From assembly GCA_038237745.1 (NCBI GenBank), contig JBBRYJ010000004.1, positions 62,001 to 126,000 of the forward strand: DNA of 64,000 nucleotides, written 5' to 3'. Both the position numbers and the translations under genes were made by a program. The notes below the pieces were generated by a model, which worked only from the letters and a program-made list of their open reading frames with translations, had not been told where the DNA came from and made no database searches. This document shows, one piece after another, positions 1-8,371 of this stretch. The stretch is from DASQEH01 sp038237745. GTDB taxonomy: Bacteria; Actinomycetota; Actinomycetes; Propionibacteriales; Nocardioidaceae. How positions within the stretch are numbered: the stretch's first letter is position 1; each line of letters begins with the position of its first letter.

Positions 1-1
1 G

Positions 2-787
2 GCCGAGATCGGCGTCGGGAGCGGGCGAGCCCCGCGCTTCGGCCACCTCCCCTACGTGATGGGCCAGGGCAACAAGAAGCTGTCGAAGCGAGATCCCGAG
101 TCCAACCTCGTCGCCTATCGTGACCGCGGCTTCCTTCCGGAGGGTCTGCTGAACTACCTCGCGCTGCTTGGCTGGTCGATCGCGGACGACCGTGACATCT
201 TCAGCATGGACGAGATGGTGGCCGCGTTCACCATCGACCGCGTCAACCCGAACCCGGCTCGCTTCGACCTCAAGAAGTGCGAAGCCATCAACGCCAGCCA
301 TCTGCGTTCCCTGCCGGCCGGTGAGCTGGCGCGGCGACTGGTCCCCTACCTCCAGCGCGCCCGGCTGATCGGTGAGGACGTCACGTCTGACGAGCAGAGC
401 CTGCTCGACGCTGCCGCCCCGCTGGTACAGGAACGGATGGCGACCCTCGGGGAGGCCGTCGACCTGCTCGGGTTCCTGTTCGTGACCGACACCAGCTTCA
501 GGGTCGAGCCCGAAGAGGCCGCCAAGCTGTTCGACGAGGCCGGCCGAGCCGTGGTGCGCGCGGCGTACGACGCGCTCAGCCCGCTCGACCGATGGGACAC
601 CGCGGCGATCGAGCAGTCGCTGAGAGCCGCTCTGGTCGACGGGTTGGGCCTCAAGCCGCGCAACGCCTTCGGTCCGGTCCGGGTCGCGGTCACCGGACGA
701 CGGATCTCGCCTCCACTGTTCGAGTCGCTCGAGCTGCTCGGCCCTCGACGGTCACTGGCTCGCCTCGCCGCAGTCACCACCCGATAG
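2..787 (+). CDS. gltX: glutamyl-tRNA synthetase, C-terminal part (gene starts outside window)
   Basis: Charges tRNA-Glu with glutamate in the cytoplasm. The reading frame is open from base 2, so the 5' part lies outside the window. About 261 residues remain. The class I signature KLSKR (the KMSKS-type loop) is at residues 26-30 of the visible part, preceded by PRFGHLPYVMG, as in GluRS. The rest is the alpha-helical anticodon-binding domain. Actinobacterial GluRS is usually non-discriminating and also charges tRNA-Gln, which is then amidated; this is family knowledge, not visible here. A tRNA-Gln and a tRNA-Glu gene lie 1 kb downstream, which fits. Confidence 0.95.
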   Translation, partial: AEIGVGSGRAPRFGHLPYVMGQGNKKLSKRDPESNLVAYRDRGFLPEGLLNYLALLGWSIADDRDIFSMDEMVAAFTIDRVNPNPARFDLKKCEAINASHLRSLPAGELARRLVPYLQRARLIGEDVTSDEQSLLDAAAPLVQERMATLGEAVDLLGFLFVTDTSFRVEPEEAAKLFDEAGRAVVRAAYDALSPLDRWDTAAIEQSLRAALVDGLGLKPRNAFGPVRVAVTGRRISPPLFESLELLGPRRSLARLAAVTTR

Positions 788-789
788 CC

Positions 790-1680
790 GTGCAGGGGGC
801 GCTGCCGCAACCCGGTGGTGACTTCCATCGGCTGCTTCTGCTAGGTCGTCGCGGATCCCTCTGGCGGTTGATGGTCAGTGTGGTCGTCGCTGCCCTGGGT
901 CTGCTGGCCATGTCGCTCGCGGCTGCGATCGGCGTCCTGGTGACCTGGCGACTGTTCCTCCACTCCGACGTCTCCTTCGACGTGACGGACGGTGTCGACG
1001 CCGCAGAGCTGCTGGCCCTCAACCTGGGGTTGGCGCTGCAGATACCGGTTGCTGCCGGGCTCGTCTCCGGCTTGTACCGGGTGTCGCCGCGGTGGTTGGC
1101 GTCGAACCGGCCCGGTGTGCGCTGGACGTGGCTGGCCGTCTGCGTGGGTATCGCGGCGACGGTGTGGTCGCCTCTGTTGGTGCTCGGGACGCTCGGCGCG
1201 TACGTGTCCCGCGAGTCGCCGCTGGACTCGTCGGTCCTGGCCTTCATGGCGGTCCTCCTCGTCACGACACCGCTGCAGGCGGCGGGGGAGGAGTACCTGT
1301 TCCGCGGGCTGCTCCTGCAGGGACTGGGCGCAACCGGGCTCTCGACCTGGGCATGTTGCCTCGCGAGCGGTGCTCTCTTCGCGTTGGCACATCTCCAGCT
1401 GCAACCCGCCCTCTTCGCCGACCGGTTGTTCCTCGGTACCGTGCTGGCCTGGTTGGCGATCCGCACCGGCGGGCTCGAGGCCGGTATCGCTGTGCACGCA
1501 GTCAAGAACCTGGCTGTCCTGGTGCCGGCGGGTCTGCTCGACCAGGTGAGCGACGCCCTCGACCCGACTGGCGTGACCTGGATACCCCTCGTCGTGGACG
1601 CCGTCCTGCTGAGCTTTGCCGTTCCGTGGATAGTGGCCGTGTCAGCGAGAAGACGCCGAACCATCGCCTCTTCGCCTTGA
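790..1680 (+). CDS. CPBP family intramembrane metalloprotease
   Basis: Predicted multi-pass membrane protein of the CAAX-processing/bacteriocin-processing (CPBP, ABI) family, 296 residues from GTG 790, only two bases after gltX stops. ATG 871 is an alternative start. The three family motifs are present in order: GEEYLFRG (EExxxR, catalytic), FALAH (FxxxH) and AVHAVKN (HxxxN). Several hydrophobic segments surround them. The close spacing suggests co-transcription with gltX. The substrate is unknown. Confidence 0.85.
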   Translation: MQGALPQPGGDFHRLLLLGRRGSLWRLMVSVVVAALGLLAMSLAAAIGVLVTWRLFLHSDVSFDVTDGVDAAELLALNLGLALQIPVAAGLVSGLYRVSPRWLASNRPGVRWTWLAVCVGIAATVWSPLLVLGTLGAYVSRESPLDSSVLAFMAVLLVTTPLQAAGEEYLFRGLLLQGLGATGLSTWACCLASGALFALAHLQLQPALFADRLFLGTVLAWLAIRTGGLEAGIAVHAVKNLAVLVPAGLLDQVSDALDPTGVTWIPLVVDAVLLSFAVPWIVAVSARRRRTIASSP

Positions 1681-1711
1681 GCCGTAGCCGCCGGATGCGG
1701 TGGGAGGTCTT

Positions 1712-1740
1712 TTGGTGGCCGACAACCCCTCCGGTATTGT
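1712..1740 (+). promoter_or_regulatory. candidate promoter of the tRNA-Gln/tRNA-Glu pair
   Basis: TTGGTG (1712-1717), a 17-base spacer and TATTGT (1735-1740) make a good housekeeping-sigma promoter about 40 bases before tRNA-Gln. Assigned by eye; no transcript data. Confidence 0.5.
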
Positions 1741-1779
1741 CTGCCCTCGGCATTCGTGCGTGCGCGCATGCCGTGCCTA

Positions 1780-1851
1780 TGGGGTATGGGGTAATTGGCA
1801 GCCCGACTGGTTCTGGTCCAGTTAGTCTAGGTTCGAGTCCTAGTACCCCAG
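1780..1851 (+). tRNA. tRNA-Gln (anticodon CTG)
   Basis: A full cloverleaf folds: acceptor TGGGGTA (1780-1786) with TACCCCA (1844-1850), anticodon stem ACTGG/CCAGT, loop TTCTGGT with anticodon CTG at 1813-1815, T arm CTAGG-TTCGAGT-CCTAG, discriminator G at 1851. The 3' CCA is not encoded. It reads CAG codons, common in this GC-rich genome. Confidence 0.96.
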
Positions 1852-1897
1852 CGATCAGACCGCTTGCGGAGATCGGATAAGGTCTGGTCCGCTCGAT

Positions 1898-1973
1898 GGC
1901 CCCGTTGTGTAGTGGCCTAGCACGCCGCCCTCTCAAGGCGGTAGCGCGGGTTCGAATCCCGTCGGGGCTACCA
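1898..1973 (+). tRNA. tRNA-Glu (anticodon CTC), CCA encoded
   Basis: Acceptor GGCCCCG (1898-1904) pairs with CGGGGCT (1963-1969). Anticodon stem CCGCC/GGCGG carries loop CTCTCAA with CTC at 1932-1934. The T arm contains GGTTCGAATCC. Discriminator A is followed by an encoded CCA (1971-1973), unlike the neighbouring tRNA-Gln. It is 46 bases downstream of tRNA-Gln and probably in the same transcript. Confidence 0.96.
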
Positions 1974-2009
1974 TCGAGATGTTGCGCTCGTCCTCCTCGG
2001 CAGCCTTGA

Positions 2010-2032
2010 GGCGGCCATGCTCGATGGCCGCC
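2010..2032 (+). terminator. hairpin after the tRNA pair
   Basis: GGCGGCCAT and ATGGCCGCC form a 9-bp GC-rich stem around a 5-base loop. There is no T run, as is common in actinobacteria. It lies between the tRNAs and a convergent gene, so it is a likely terminator. Confidence 0.45.
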
Positions 2033-2044
2033 CCAAGCTCGGGT

Positions 2045-2063
2045 CCGGCTCCGTCAGAGCCGG
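2045..2063 (-). terminator. small hairpin overlapping the stop of the beta-helix gene
   Basis: CCGGCTC and GAGCCGG form a 7-bp stem with a 5-base loop spanning the stop codon of the minus-strand gene. It may help terminate that transcript; there is no T tail. Confidence 0.3.
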
Positions 2064-3157
2064 CACATCCCCTTCGGGAGCGAACGCGTGCAGAAGTTGC
2101 CGCGAATCACGTTCCTTCCGTCGCTGTGGTCGACGATGTCGGCCGGTGAGTCCATGAAGGCGCTGTTACGCCTGACGACGTTGCCGGTACTCGCCGGTCC
2201 GCCGTCCGACTTGCCTGAGACCAGGACGATCCCGCCGGAGACCAGGGTCTTGCCCCGGTTCTTGAGGACGGAGTTGTCCGCCACGACCACGTCCCGGGCA
2301 CCCAGGAGGGCGATCCCGCTTCCCGAGTAGTTGAACGGAATCTCGTCACTGCCACGACAGAACTTGTTGTTGTGTCGAACCGTGTTGGAGCGGATGTTGC
2401 TGTGACCGGCGGCCCCGGGCAGCCACCAGACGAAGATACCGATGCAGTTGGCGTGGGCGTCGTTGTAGCGGATCGACACGTGCTTCGCGTTACGGGTCAG
2501 GATGCCGAAACCGTTCTTGCGCACCTCGTTTCCGGTGATCCTGAGGTTGGCGTGCGGTGAGTCACCGATGTAGATACCCGCGTCTGCACTGCCGATCGCG
2601 AGGTTGTTGACGAATCGGCCACCCGTGGAGTCGAACCTCGTGATGCCGTACCTGGCGTTGTTCCGCGCGGTCACGTTGGCCACGACGAAGTCACGCGTTC
2701 CGACCCCGACAATGCCGTCGCCCGCGAAGTTACGCACGCGTAGGTTGTCGACCCGGGTGCCGACGATAGTTCGCTTGTGGTGCGGGTCGAACACGCAGAT
2801 CCCGGAGCTGGCCTGTTTGGCGCACCTGCCTCGTGGAGTAGCTGCGGGCTGGATCACGGTGCCGCCTGGTCCTGCGCCGGAACCGCGGATGCGCAAGTTG
2901 TTCTTCGCCACCAGCACACTCTGACGGTAGCGGCCCGGCGCGATGAGCACCGTATCGCCGGAGTGGGCCCGATTCACCGCCCGCTGGATGGACTGGCCCG
3001 GATGCACGATAATGGTTCGGGTCCCTGCCTGCGCTGACGGTTGCAACCACGATCTGCCCGTGTTCGGACTGTCCGTGGCGCCGCCTGGTGTCGCCGCTCC
3101 CGCGGTGAGCACCGCCGTGATGCCGAGGCCTATCACAGCCTCGCGAATTCTTCGCAT
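2054..3157 (-). CDS. secreted right-handed parallel beta-helix (NosD/pectate-lyase-like) protein
   Basis: 367 residues. The start at 3157 is chosen because AGGAGGG lies just upstream; an in-frame start 51 bases earlier lacks one. The N-terminus has a positive charge, a hydrophobic stretch and AAATPGGA, i.e. an export signal. After about residue 60 come degenerate repeats of the type xNxVxxN (for example TGNEVRKNG, RSNTVRHNN, ADNSVLKNR), characteristic of NosD-like right-handed beta-helices. Such proteins often bind or cleave polysaccharide. No catalytic residues can be assigned, so the activity is unknown. Confidence 0.8.
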   Translation of the reverse strand: MRRIREAVIGLGITAVLTAGAATPGGATDSPNTGRSWLQPSAQAGTRTIIVHPGQSIQRAVNRAHSGDTVLIAPGRYRQSVLVAKNNLRIRGSGAGPGGTVIQPAATPRGRCAKQASSGICVFDPHHKRTIVGTRVDNLRVRNFAGDGIVGVGTRDFVVANVTARNNARYGITRFDSTGGRFVNNLAIGSADAGIYIGDSPHANLRITGNEVRKNGFGILTRNAKHVSIRYNDAHANCIGIFVWWLPGAAGHSNIRSNTVRHNNKFCRGSDEIPFNYSGSGIALLGARDVVVADNSVLKNRGKTLVSGGIVLVSGKSDGGPASTGNVVRRNSAFMDSPADIVDHSDGRNVIRGNFCTRSLPKGMCRL

Positions 3158-3371
3158 GGTTTGCCCTCCTACCCACTCACCCTCTCGACCGACCGCGGGC
3201 CCCCTCATCGACCGCGGATTATCGTCTCGAAATACTCCTAGGATCAGATTCTGTCAAGATCTAAGTCGATGCACTTTTATGACTTCGTCTGGGGGCGGCC
3301 AAGCGGGCCCGACGCTCTGAACTCACCACGGACATGTCTGATTTCCGCTAGGACACCCGTCCCTGATCGGC

Positions 3372-3377
3372 TTAAAT
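3372..3377 (+). promoter_or_regulatory. candidate -10 element for a leaderless alkA-type transcript
   Basis: TTAAAT ends 7 bases before the GTG start at 3384, which has no visible ribosome binding site. That spacing puts transcription initiation at or next to the start codon, as in the leaderless mRNAs common in actinobacteria. Confidence 0.35.
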
Positions 3378-3383
3378 GGACGA

Positions 3384-4880
3384 GTGCGTACGACCGGCAA
3401 CACACTCGAAGACGGCGACCGCTGCTATCGGGCCGTGCTCGGCAGGGACCGTCGGTTTGACGGCCTCTTCTACACCGGCGTCCGGACGACGGGCATCTAC
3501 TGCAGGCCGTCCTGCCCCGCCGTCACACCGCGACGCAAGAACGTGGTGTTCTACCCGACGGCGGCTGCTGCCCAGGGCGCCGGTTTCCGGGCGTGCCGCC
3601 GCTGCCGACCGGACCTGACGCCCGGCTCGCCGGAGTGGGACGTCGCTGCCGACGTCGCAGGGCGGGCGATGCGGATGATCGCGGACGGCGTCGTCGAGCG
3701 TGAGGGGGTGCCGGGGCTGGCGGCGCGCGCCGGGTACACGCCGCGCCACCTGAGCCGGATCCTTACCCGACAGCTCGGCGCTGGACCCCTCGCACTGGCA
3801 CGAGCGCAACGCGCGCACACGGCCCGCATCCTCATCGAGGCCACCGACCTCGGCATGGCGGACGTCGCGTTCGCGGCGGGCTTCTCGAGTGTTCGCCAGT
3901 TCAACGAGACCGTTCGCGACGTGTACGACGCGTCGCCGTCCGCCCTTCGGGCGGCCCGGCGACGTCGGGGACACGTCCGCACCGCAGGCTCGGGAACCAT
4001 CACCGTCTCGCTCGCCGTGCGGCAGCCCTTCGACGCCGAGACCCTCCTCGACTTCCTCCGCCCACGGACCCTCACCGGCGTGGAATTCTGCGCCGCCGGC
4101 ACGTACGCGCGCACGTTGCGCCTGCCGCACGGACACGGTCGGGTACGCCTGACGCCTGCATTCGACCGGGTGACGTGCGATCTCAACCTTGCCAACCTGC
4201 GAGACCTGGGGGCTGCCGTGGAGCGGTGCCGTCGGCTTCTGGACCTCGACGCCGACCCGGTGGTCGTCGACCAGCATCTCGAGACTGACGACGTGCTGCT
4301 GCCGCGAGTGCGCAATTTCCCAGGCATGCGGGTACCCGGCCACGTCGACGGCTTCGAGATGGCGGTGCGGGCCCTCGTCGGCCAGCAGATCTCGGTGGCG
4401 GGAGCGCGGGCCATCGCCTCGAGGCTCGTGGCGTCGTACGGCGAGGAGGTGGAAGCGGGCGACACGAATGAGCACGGGACCTTGACACACGTGTTCCCCA
4501 CCCCCGACGCCCTCGCATCCGCGGACCCGGAGTCGCTGCCGATGACCCGGGCGCGGGGCCGCGCTCTGGTCGGCATTGCCGGGGCGGTCGCCGACGGCTC
4601 GGTCGTGCTCGACCGCAGCGCCGACCGGTCAGACGTGCGAAGGTCCCTGCTCGCGCTCCCCGGCATCGGGCCGTGGACCGCGGACTACATCGCCCTGCGA
4701 GCTCTCGGTGACCCCGACATCTTCATGCCGACCGACCTCGGAGTCCGACGTGCCCTGGCCCGGTTGGGGCTCGACGGGTCCCCGGAGGCCGTAAGGACGC
4801 GGTCGGAGCGCTGGAGCCCATGGCGCTCCTATGCCCTGATGCACGTATGGAACACACTGAACGAGGAAGGTGGAGCATGA
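3384..4880 (+). CDS. alkA: Ada/AlkA fusion: DNA-3-methyladenine glycosylase II with regulatory N-terminus
   Basis: 498 residues, GTG start. Domains in order: Ada zinc-binding domain (Cys40, Cys44, Cys71, Cys74), AraC-type helix-turn-helix (about 90-185), AlkA N-terminal domain (about 200-310), HhH-GPD glycosylase domain (about 330-490, with LPGIGPWTADY and the downstream Asp in MPTDLG). It excises alkylated bases. The Ada part probably senses methylphosphotriesters and activates transcription. The actinobacterial fusion is known; the methyltransferase function is supplied by ogt, which overlaps its stop codon (ATGA). Confidence 0.92.
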   Translation: MRTTGNTLEDGDRCYRAVLGRDRRFDGLFYTGVRTTGIYCRPSCPAVTPRRKNVVFYPTAAAAQGAGFRACRRCRPDLTPGSPEWDVAADVAGRAMRMIADGVVEREGVPGLAARAGYTPRHLSRILTRQLGAGPLALARAQRAHTARILIEATDLGMADVAFAAGFSSVRQFNETVRDVYDASPSALRAARRRRGHVRTAGSGTITVSLAVRQPFDAETLLDFLRPRTLTGVEFCAAGTYARTLRLPHGHGRVRLTPAFDRVTCDLNLANLRDLGAAVERCRRLLDLDADPVVVDQHLETDDVLLPRVRNFPGMRVPGHVDGFEMAVRALVGQQISVAGARAIASRLVASYGEEVEAGDTNEHGTLTHVFPTPDALASADPESLPMTRARGRALVGIAGAVADGSVVLDRSADRSDVRRSLLALPGIGPWTADYIALRALGDPDIFMPTDLGVRRALARLGLDGSPEAVRTRSERWSPWRSYALMHVWNTLNEEGGA

Positions 4881-5374
4881 CGAGCTCTGTACTGATCATG
4901 GGGTCCCCCGTAGGCCCGATACAGCTGGCGGCCGAAGACGAGACAATCAAGCAGGTGATGTTCGCCGCACCGGATGTCGCTCTCACCGACCCGGAGACAG
5001 ATGTCGTCCCAGTGCTCGGCGAGGCGAGACGTCAGCTGCAGGGCTACTTCGACGGGAGCCTGCGGACCTTCGACCTGCCGTTGGCCGGCCGGGGTACGAC
5101 GTTCCAGCGCCGGGTCTGGGCCGAGCTGGAGAAGATCCCGTTCGGCGGCACCTCGTCGTACGGCGAGGTCGCGGGGCGGCTCGGGTTGCCGATGACCGCT
5201 TCTCGGGCGGTCGGCACCGCGAACGGCGCGAATCCCATCGCGATCGTGGTGCCCTGCCATCGGGTGATCGGGGCGAACGGCAAGCTGGTCGGCTATGCGG
5301 GCGGACTGGAGCGCAAGCGGTACCTGCTCGATCTCGAGTCGGCCCGTGAAGGCCAGGCTTCGCTGTTCGCCTGA
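4877..5374 (+). CDS. ogt: methylated-DNA--protein-cysteine methyltransferase
   Basis: 165 residues. Transfers the methyl group from O6-methylguanine to its own cysteine (suicide repair). The active-site motif PCHRV is at 126-130 with acceptor Cys127, preceded by the helix-turn-helix region GTSSYGEVAGRLG. It starts with ATG inside the stop of the glycosylase gene (ATGA overlap) behind AAGGTGGAG, so the two are translationally coupled and presumably induced together by alkylation. Confidence 0.95.
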   Translation: MTSSVLIMGSPVGPIQLAAEDETIKQVMFAAPDVALTDPETDVVPVLGEARRQLQGYFDGSLRTFDLPLAGRGTTFQRRVWAELEKIPFGGTSSYGEVAGRLGLPMTASRAVGTANGANPIAIVVPCHRVIGANGKLVGYAGGLERKRYLLDLESAREGQASLFA

Positions 5375-5417
5375 CGGGTGGGCCAGGCTGCCCTGGGGGC
5401 CGGACGGGCAGGCCAGG

Positions 5418-6137
5418 CTACTCGCCGGTGCGACGGAGGGACTCGGTGAGCCTTTCGGCGGCAGCGAGGACCGCTGGCGCGTGCATGCGCCCCGGCTGCC
5501 GCGTCATCCGTTCCAGGGGTCCGGAGACCGAGACGGCGGCGATCACCTTGCCTGACGGTGAGCGCACTCCGGCCGATACCGACGCGACACCGGCTTCACG
5601 CTCACCCACGCTCTGCGCCCAGCCTCGCCGCCGGATGCTGGACAGCGTGGCCGCGTTGTAGACGGCGCCGTGGAGGCCGCGGTGCAGGCGGTCGGGCTCC
5701 TCCCAGGCCAGCAGGATCTGCGCGGCAGACCCGGCAAGCATGCTGAGCTGGCTGCCGACCGGTATCGAGTCACGCAGCCCGGACGGGCGCTCAGCGGCGG
5801 CGACGCATACCCGTGCGTCCCCCTGACGCCGGAACAGCTGGGCGGACTCGCCGGTGATGTCGCGCAGCCTCGCGAGCACGGGTCCGGCGGCGGCCAGCAG
5901 CCGGTCCTCGCCGGCGGCAGCCGACAGCTCACCGAGTCTCGGCCCGAGCATGAACCGGCCCTGGACGTCCCTCGCGACGAGCCGATGGTGCTCGAGGGCC
6001 ACGGCCAGGCGGTGCGCCGTAGGGCGGGCAAGACCGGTGGCCGCCACCAGACCTGCCAGGGTCGCCGGTCCCGACTCGAGGGCAGAGAGCACAGTCGCCG
6101 CTTTGTCGAGGACTCCGACTCCGCTAGTGTCGTCCAT
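5418..6137 (-). CDS. ndgR: IclR-family transcriptional regulator (NdgR/LtbR type)
   Basis: 239 residues: an N-terminal winged helix (about 8-65, including GLARPTAHRLAVALE) and a C-terminal IclR effector domain (about 75-235). It is divergent from leuCD with 48 bases between the start codons. This is the arrangement of NdgR (Streptomyces) and LtbR (Corynebacterium), which bind that region and control leucine and related amino acid synthesis. I infer the same role here; the ligand is not evident. Confidence 0.88.
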   Translation of the reverse strand: MDDTSGVGVLDKAATVLSALESGPATLAGLVAATGLARPTAHRLAVALEHHRLVARDVQGRFMLGPRLGELSAAAGEDRLLAAAGPVLARLRDITGESAQLFRRQGDARVCVAAAERPSGLRDSIPVGSQLSMLAGSAAQILLAWEEPDRLHRGLHGAVYNAATLSSIRRRGWAQSVGEREAGVASVSAGVRSPSGKVIAAVSVSGPLERMTRQPGRMHAPAVLAAAERLTESLRRTGE

Positions 6138-6185
6138 ACACTGATATTGACGTCTCAGATAATGATATGCAAGTCAGGAGCACTC
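6138..6185. promoter_or_regulatory. divergent control region between ndgR and leuC
   Basis: Only 48 bases separate the two starts. The region is AT-rich for this genome. It contains GATAAT (6158-6163) as a possible -10 for leuC, and repeated TGATAT elements (6142-6147, 6163-6168) that could form part of an IclR operator. CAGGAG at 6174-6179 is the leuC ribosome binding site. Confidence 0.45.
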
Positions 6186-7610
6186 ATGCCGTCGAAAATC
6201 TCAGGGATGCCGACGACCCTTGCGGAGAAGGTCTGGGCCGACCACGTCGTGCGGTCCGCCGAGAACGAGCCCGACCTGCTCTATATCGACCTGCACCTCG
6301 TGCACGAGGTGACCAGCCCGCAGGCGTTCGAGGGGCTTCGCCTCGCAGGCCGCATGGTCCGACGACCGGATCTCACGATCGCCACCGAGGACCACAACAT
6401 TCCCACCGTCGACATCGACAAGCCCATCGCCGATCCGGTGTCGCGTGCACAGGTCGAGGCCCTGCGCGCCAACTGCGCAGAGTTCGGCATCCGCCTTCAC
6501 TCGCTGGGTGATGTGGAGCAGGGCATCGTGCACGTCGTCGGGCCGCAGCTCGGTCTTACCCAACCGGGCATGACCGTCGTGTGCGGTGACTCGCATACCT
6601 CGACCCATGGCGCGTTCGGCGCCCTGGCGTTCGGGATAGGTACCAGCGAGGTGGAGCACGTGCTCGCCACCCAGACGCTCATGCAGACCAGCCCCAAGAC
6701 AATGGCGGTCACCGTCGGCGGTCGTCTGCCGCCCGGTGTCACCGCGAAGGATCTCGTGCTGTCGCTGATCACCCAGGAAGGGACGGGGGGTGGGCAGGGC
6801 TACGTCGTCGAGTACCGCGGCGAGGCCATCGAGGCGCTGTCGATGGAAGCCCGGATGACGATCTGCAACATGAGTATCGAGTGGGGCGCCAAGGCGGGTC
6901 TGATCGCCCCGGACGCGACGACACTGGACTATCTACGCGGCCGACCGCATGCCCCTGCAGGCGACAACTGGGATGCAGCGGTCGCGTATTGGCGCACCCT
7001 CGTATCCGATCCCGACGCGGTGTTCGACAAGGAGGTCGTGGTCGACGCCACGACGCTCACGCCGTTCGTGACGTGGGGCACCAACCCCGGTCAGGGCGTC
7101 CCGCTGGGCGGAGTGGTTCCTAGCCCGGCGGACATGCCCGACGAGGCCCGTCGGCACGCGGCCGAACGTGCCCTCGACTACATGGCGCTCACCGCAGGAA
7201 CACCCATGCGTGACATCGCCGTCGACACGGTGTTCATCGGGTCGTGCACGAACGGGCGTATCGAGGACCTGCGTGCCGCTGCGAAGGTGATGGCTGGTCG
7301 CAAGGTGGCCGAGACGGTGCGGATGCTCGTTGTCCCGGGGTCTGCTCGCGTGCGGCTGCAGGCCGAGGAGGAAGGACTCGACGTGGTGTTCAAGGAATCC
7401 GGCGCCGAGTGGCGCGGGGCCGGCTGCTCCATGTGCCTGGGAATGAACCCTGACCAGCTCGCGCCGGGTGAGCGCAGTGCCTCCACGTCGAACCGCAACT
7501 TCGAGGGCCGCCAGGGCAAAGGGGGCCGGACACACCTCGTGTCGCCACTCGTCGCCGCGGCCACCGCCGTGACGGGCAGGTTGTCCGCACCGACCGACCT
7601 CATGGTCTGA
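6186..7610 (+). CDS. leuC: 3-isopropylmalate dehydratase, large subunit
   Basis: 474 residues. With LeuD it isomerises 2-isopropylmalate to 3-isopropylmalate in leucine biosynthesis. The aconitase-family fold is clear: EDHNIPT, GDSHTSTHGAFG, and the 4Fe-4S cysteines in GSCTNGR and GCSMCLGMNP. The start at 6186 has CAGGAG upstream. The frame stays open further upstream across the antisense of ndgR, but that part has no protein-like character. leuD follows after 16 bases. Confidence 0.96.
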   Translation: MPSKISGMPTTLAEKVWADHVVRSAENEPDLLYIDLHLVHEVTSPQAFEGLRLAGRMVRRPDLTIATEDHNIPTVDIDKPIADPVSRAQVEALRANCAEFGIRLHSLGDVEQGIVHVVGPQLGLTQPGMTVVCGDSHTSTHGAFGALAFGIGTSEVEHVLATQTLMQTSPKTMAVTVGGRLPPGVTAKDLVLSLITQEGTGGGQGYVVEYRGEAIEALSMEARMTICNMSIEWGAKAGLIAPDATTLDYLRGRPHAPAGDNWDAAVAYWRTLVSDPDAVFDKEVVVDATTLTPFVTWGTNPGQGVPLGGVVPSPADMPDEARRHAAERALDYMALTAGTPMRDIAVDTVFIGSCTNGRIEDLRAAAKVMAGRKVAETVRMLVVPGSARVRLQAEEEGLDVVFKESGAEWRGAGCSMCLGMNPDQLAPGERSASTSNRNFEGRQGKGGRTHLVSPLVAAATAVTGRLSAPTDLMV

Positions 7611-7626
7611 AGCCAGGAGAGCACTG

Positions 7627-8220
7627 ATGGAGAAGTTCACGGTCCACACCGGTACCGCTGTGCCCCTGCGGCGCGGCAACGTCGACACCGACCAGATCAT
7701 CCCGTCGGTGTACCTCAAGCGGATCACGCGGACGGGGTTCGCGGACGGGCTCTTCGCAGACTGGCGAGGCGACCCCGGCTTCGTGCTGAATCAGCCCGTC
7801 TACGGTGCGGCGAGCGTCTTGGTTGCCGGCCCCGACTTCGGTACCGGATCGTCGCGAGAGCACGCGGTGTGGGCCCTGCTCGACTACGGCTTCAGGGTCG
7901 TCCTCAGCCCGCGCTTCGGTGACATCTTCCGGGGCAACTCAGGCAAGGCCGGTCTGCTGGCGGCCGTGGTCGACCAGCCCACCATCGAGGCGCTCTGGTC
8001 GATGATTGAGTCGGACCCCTCCACTGAGGTGACCATCGACCTTGTGGGCAAGGAGATTCGTACCCGTGACTATGCCGCAGCGATCGAGGTCGACGACTAC
8101 ACCCGTTGGCGGTTCGTCGAGGGGCTCGACGACATCGCAGTCTCATTGAATTACGCCGACGAGATTGACGCATACGAGGCAGGTCGTCGATCCTTCAAGC
8201 CTACAACGCTTTCCGGGTAG
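7627..8220 (+). CDS. leuD: 3-isopropylmalate dehydratase, small subunit
   Basis: 197 residues, normal for LeuD. Motifs: NVDTDQIIPSVYLKR at the N-terminus and GTGSSREHAVWAL, which contributes substrate-binding residues to the LeuCD heterodimer. Strong ribosome binding site (AGGAG). Co-transcribed with leuC. Confidence 0.96.
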   Translation: MEKFTVHTGTAVPLRRGNVDTDQIIPSVYLKRITRTGFADGLFADWRGDPGFVLNQPVYGAASVLVAGPDFGTGSSREHAVWALLDYGFRVVLSPRFGDIFRGNSGKAGLLAAVVDQPTIEALWSMIESDPSTEVTIDLVGKEIRTRDYAAAIEVDDYTRWRFVEGLDDIAVSLNYADEIDAYEAGRRSFKPTTLSG

Positions 8221-8305
8221 GGCTTGAGGGTGGTGATCGCCCGTCTTACTGAGATCCTCCACAGAATCACGGCGCGTGGGCTGTGCTGGGGCGCCGCCGG
8301 GATCC

Positions 8306-8311
8306 TATGAT
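8306..8311 (+). promoter_or_regulatory. candidate -10 element of the HU gene
   Basis: TATGAT, a near-consensus -10 hexamer, lies 61 bases upstream of the HU start. No convincing -35 is visible. Confidence 0.35.
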
Positions 8312-8371
8312 GTGGAAGGTTTGCAGGGTCGAGCGTCGGCTCGACAGCCCTGACCACGAAAGGGAGAGTCA

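Noticed and set aside
3372..4490. Long minus-strand open frame over the alkA-type gene
   Set aside because: Shadow of a GC-rich gene; the plus strand has the zinc-binding Cys set, HTH and HhH motifs in order.
5670..6185. Long in-frame extension upstream of leuC
   Set aside because: It lies antisense to the IclR regulator gene, has no family similarity, and leuC has a good ribosome binding site at 6174-6179 before ATG 6186.
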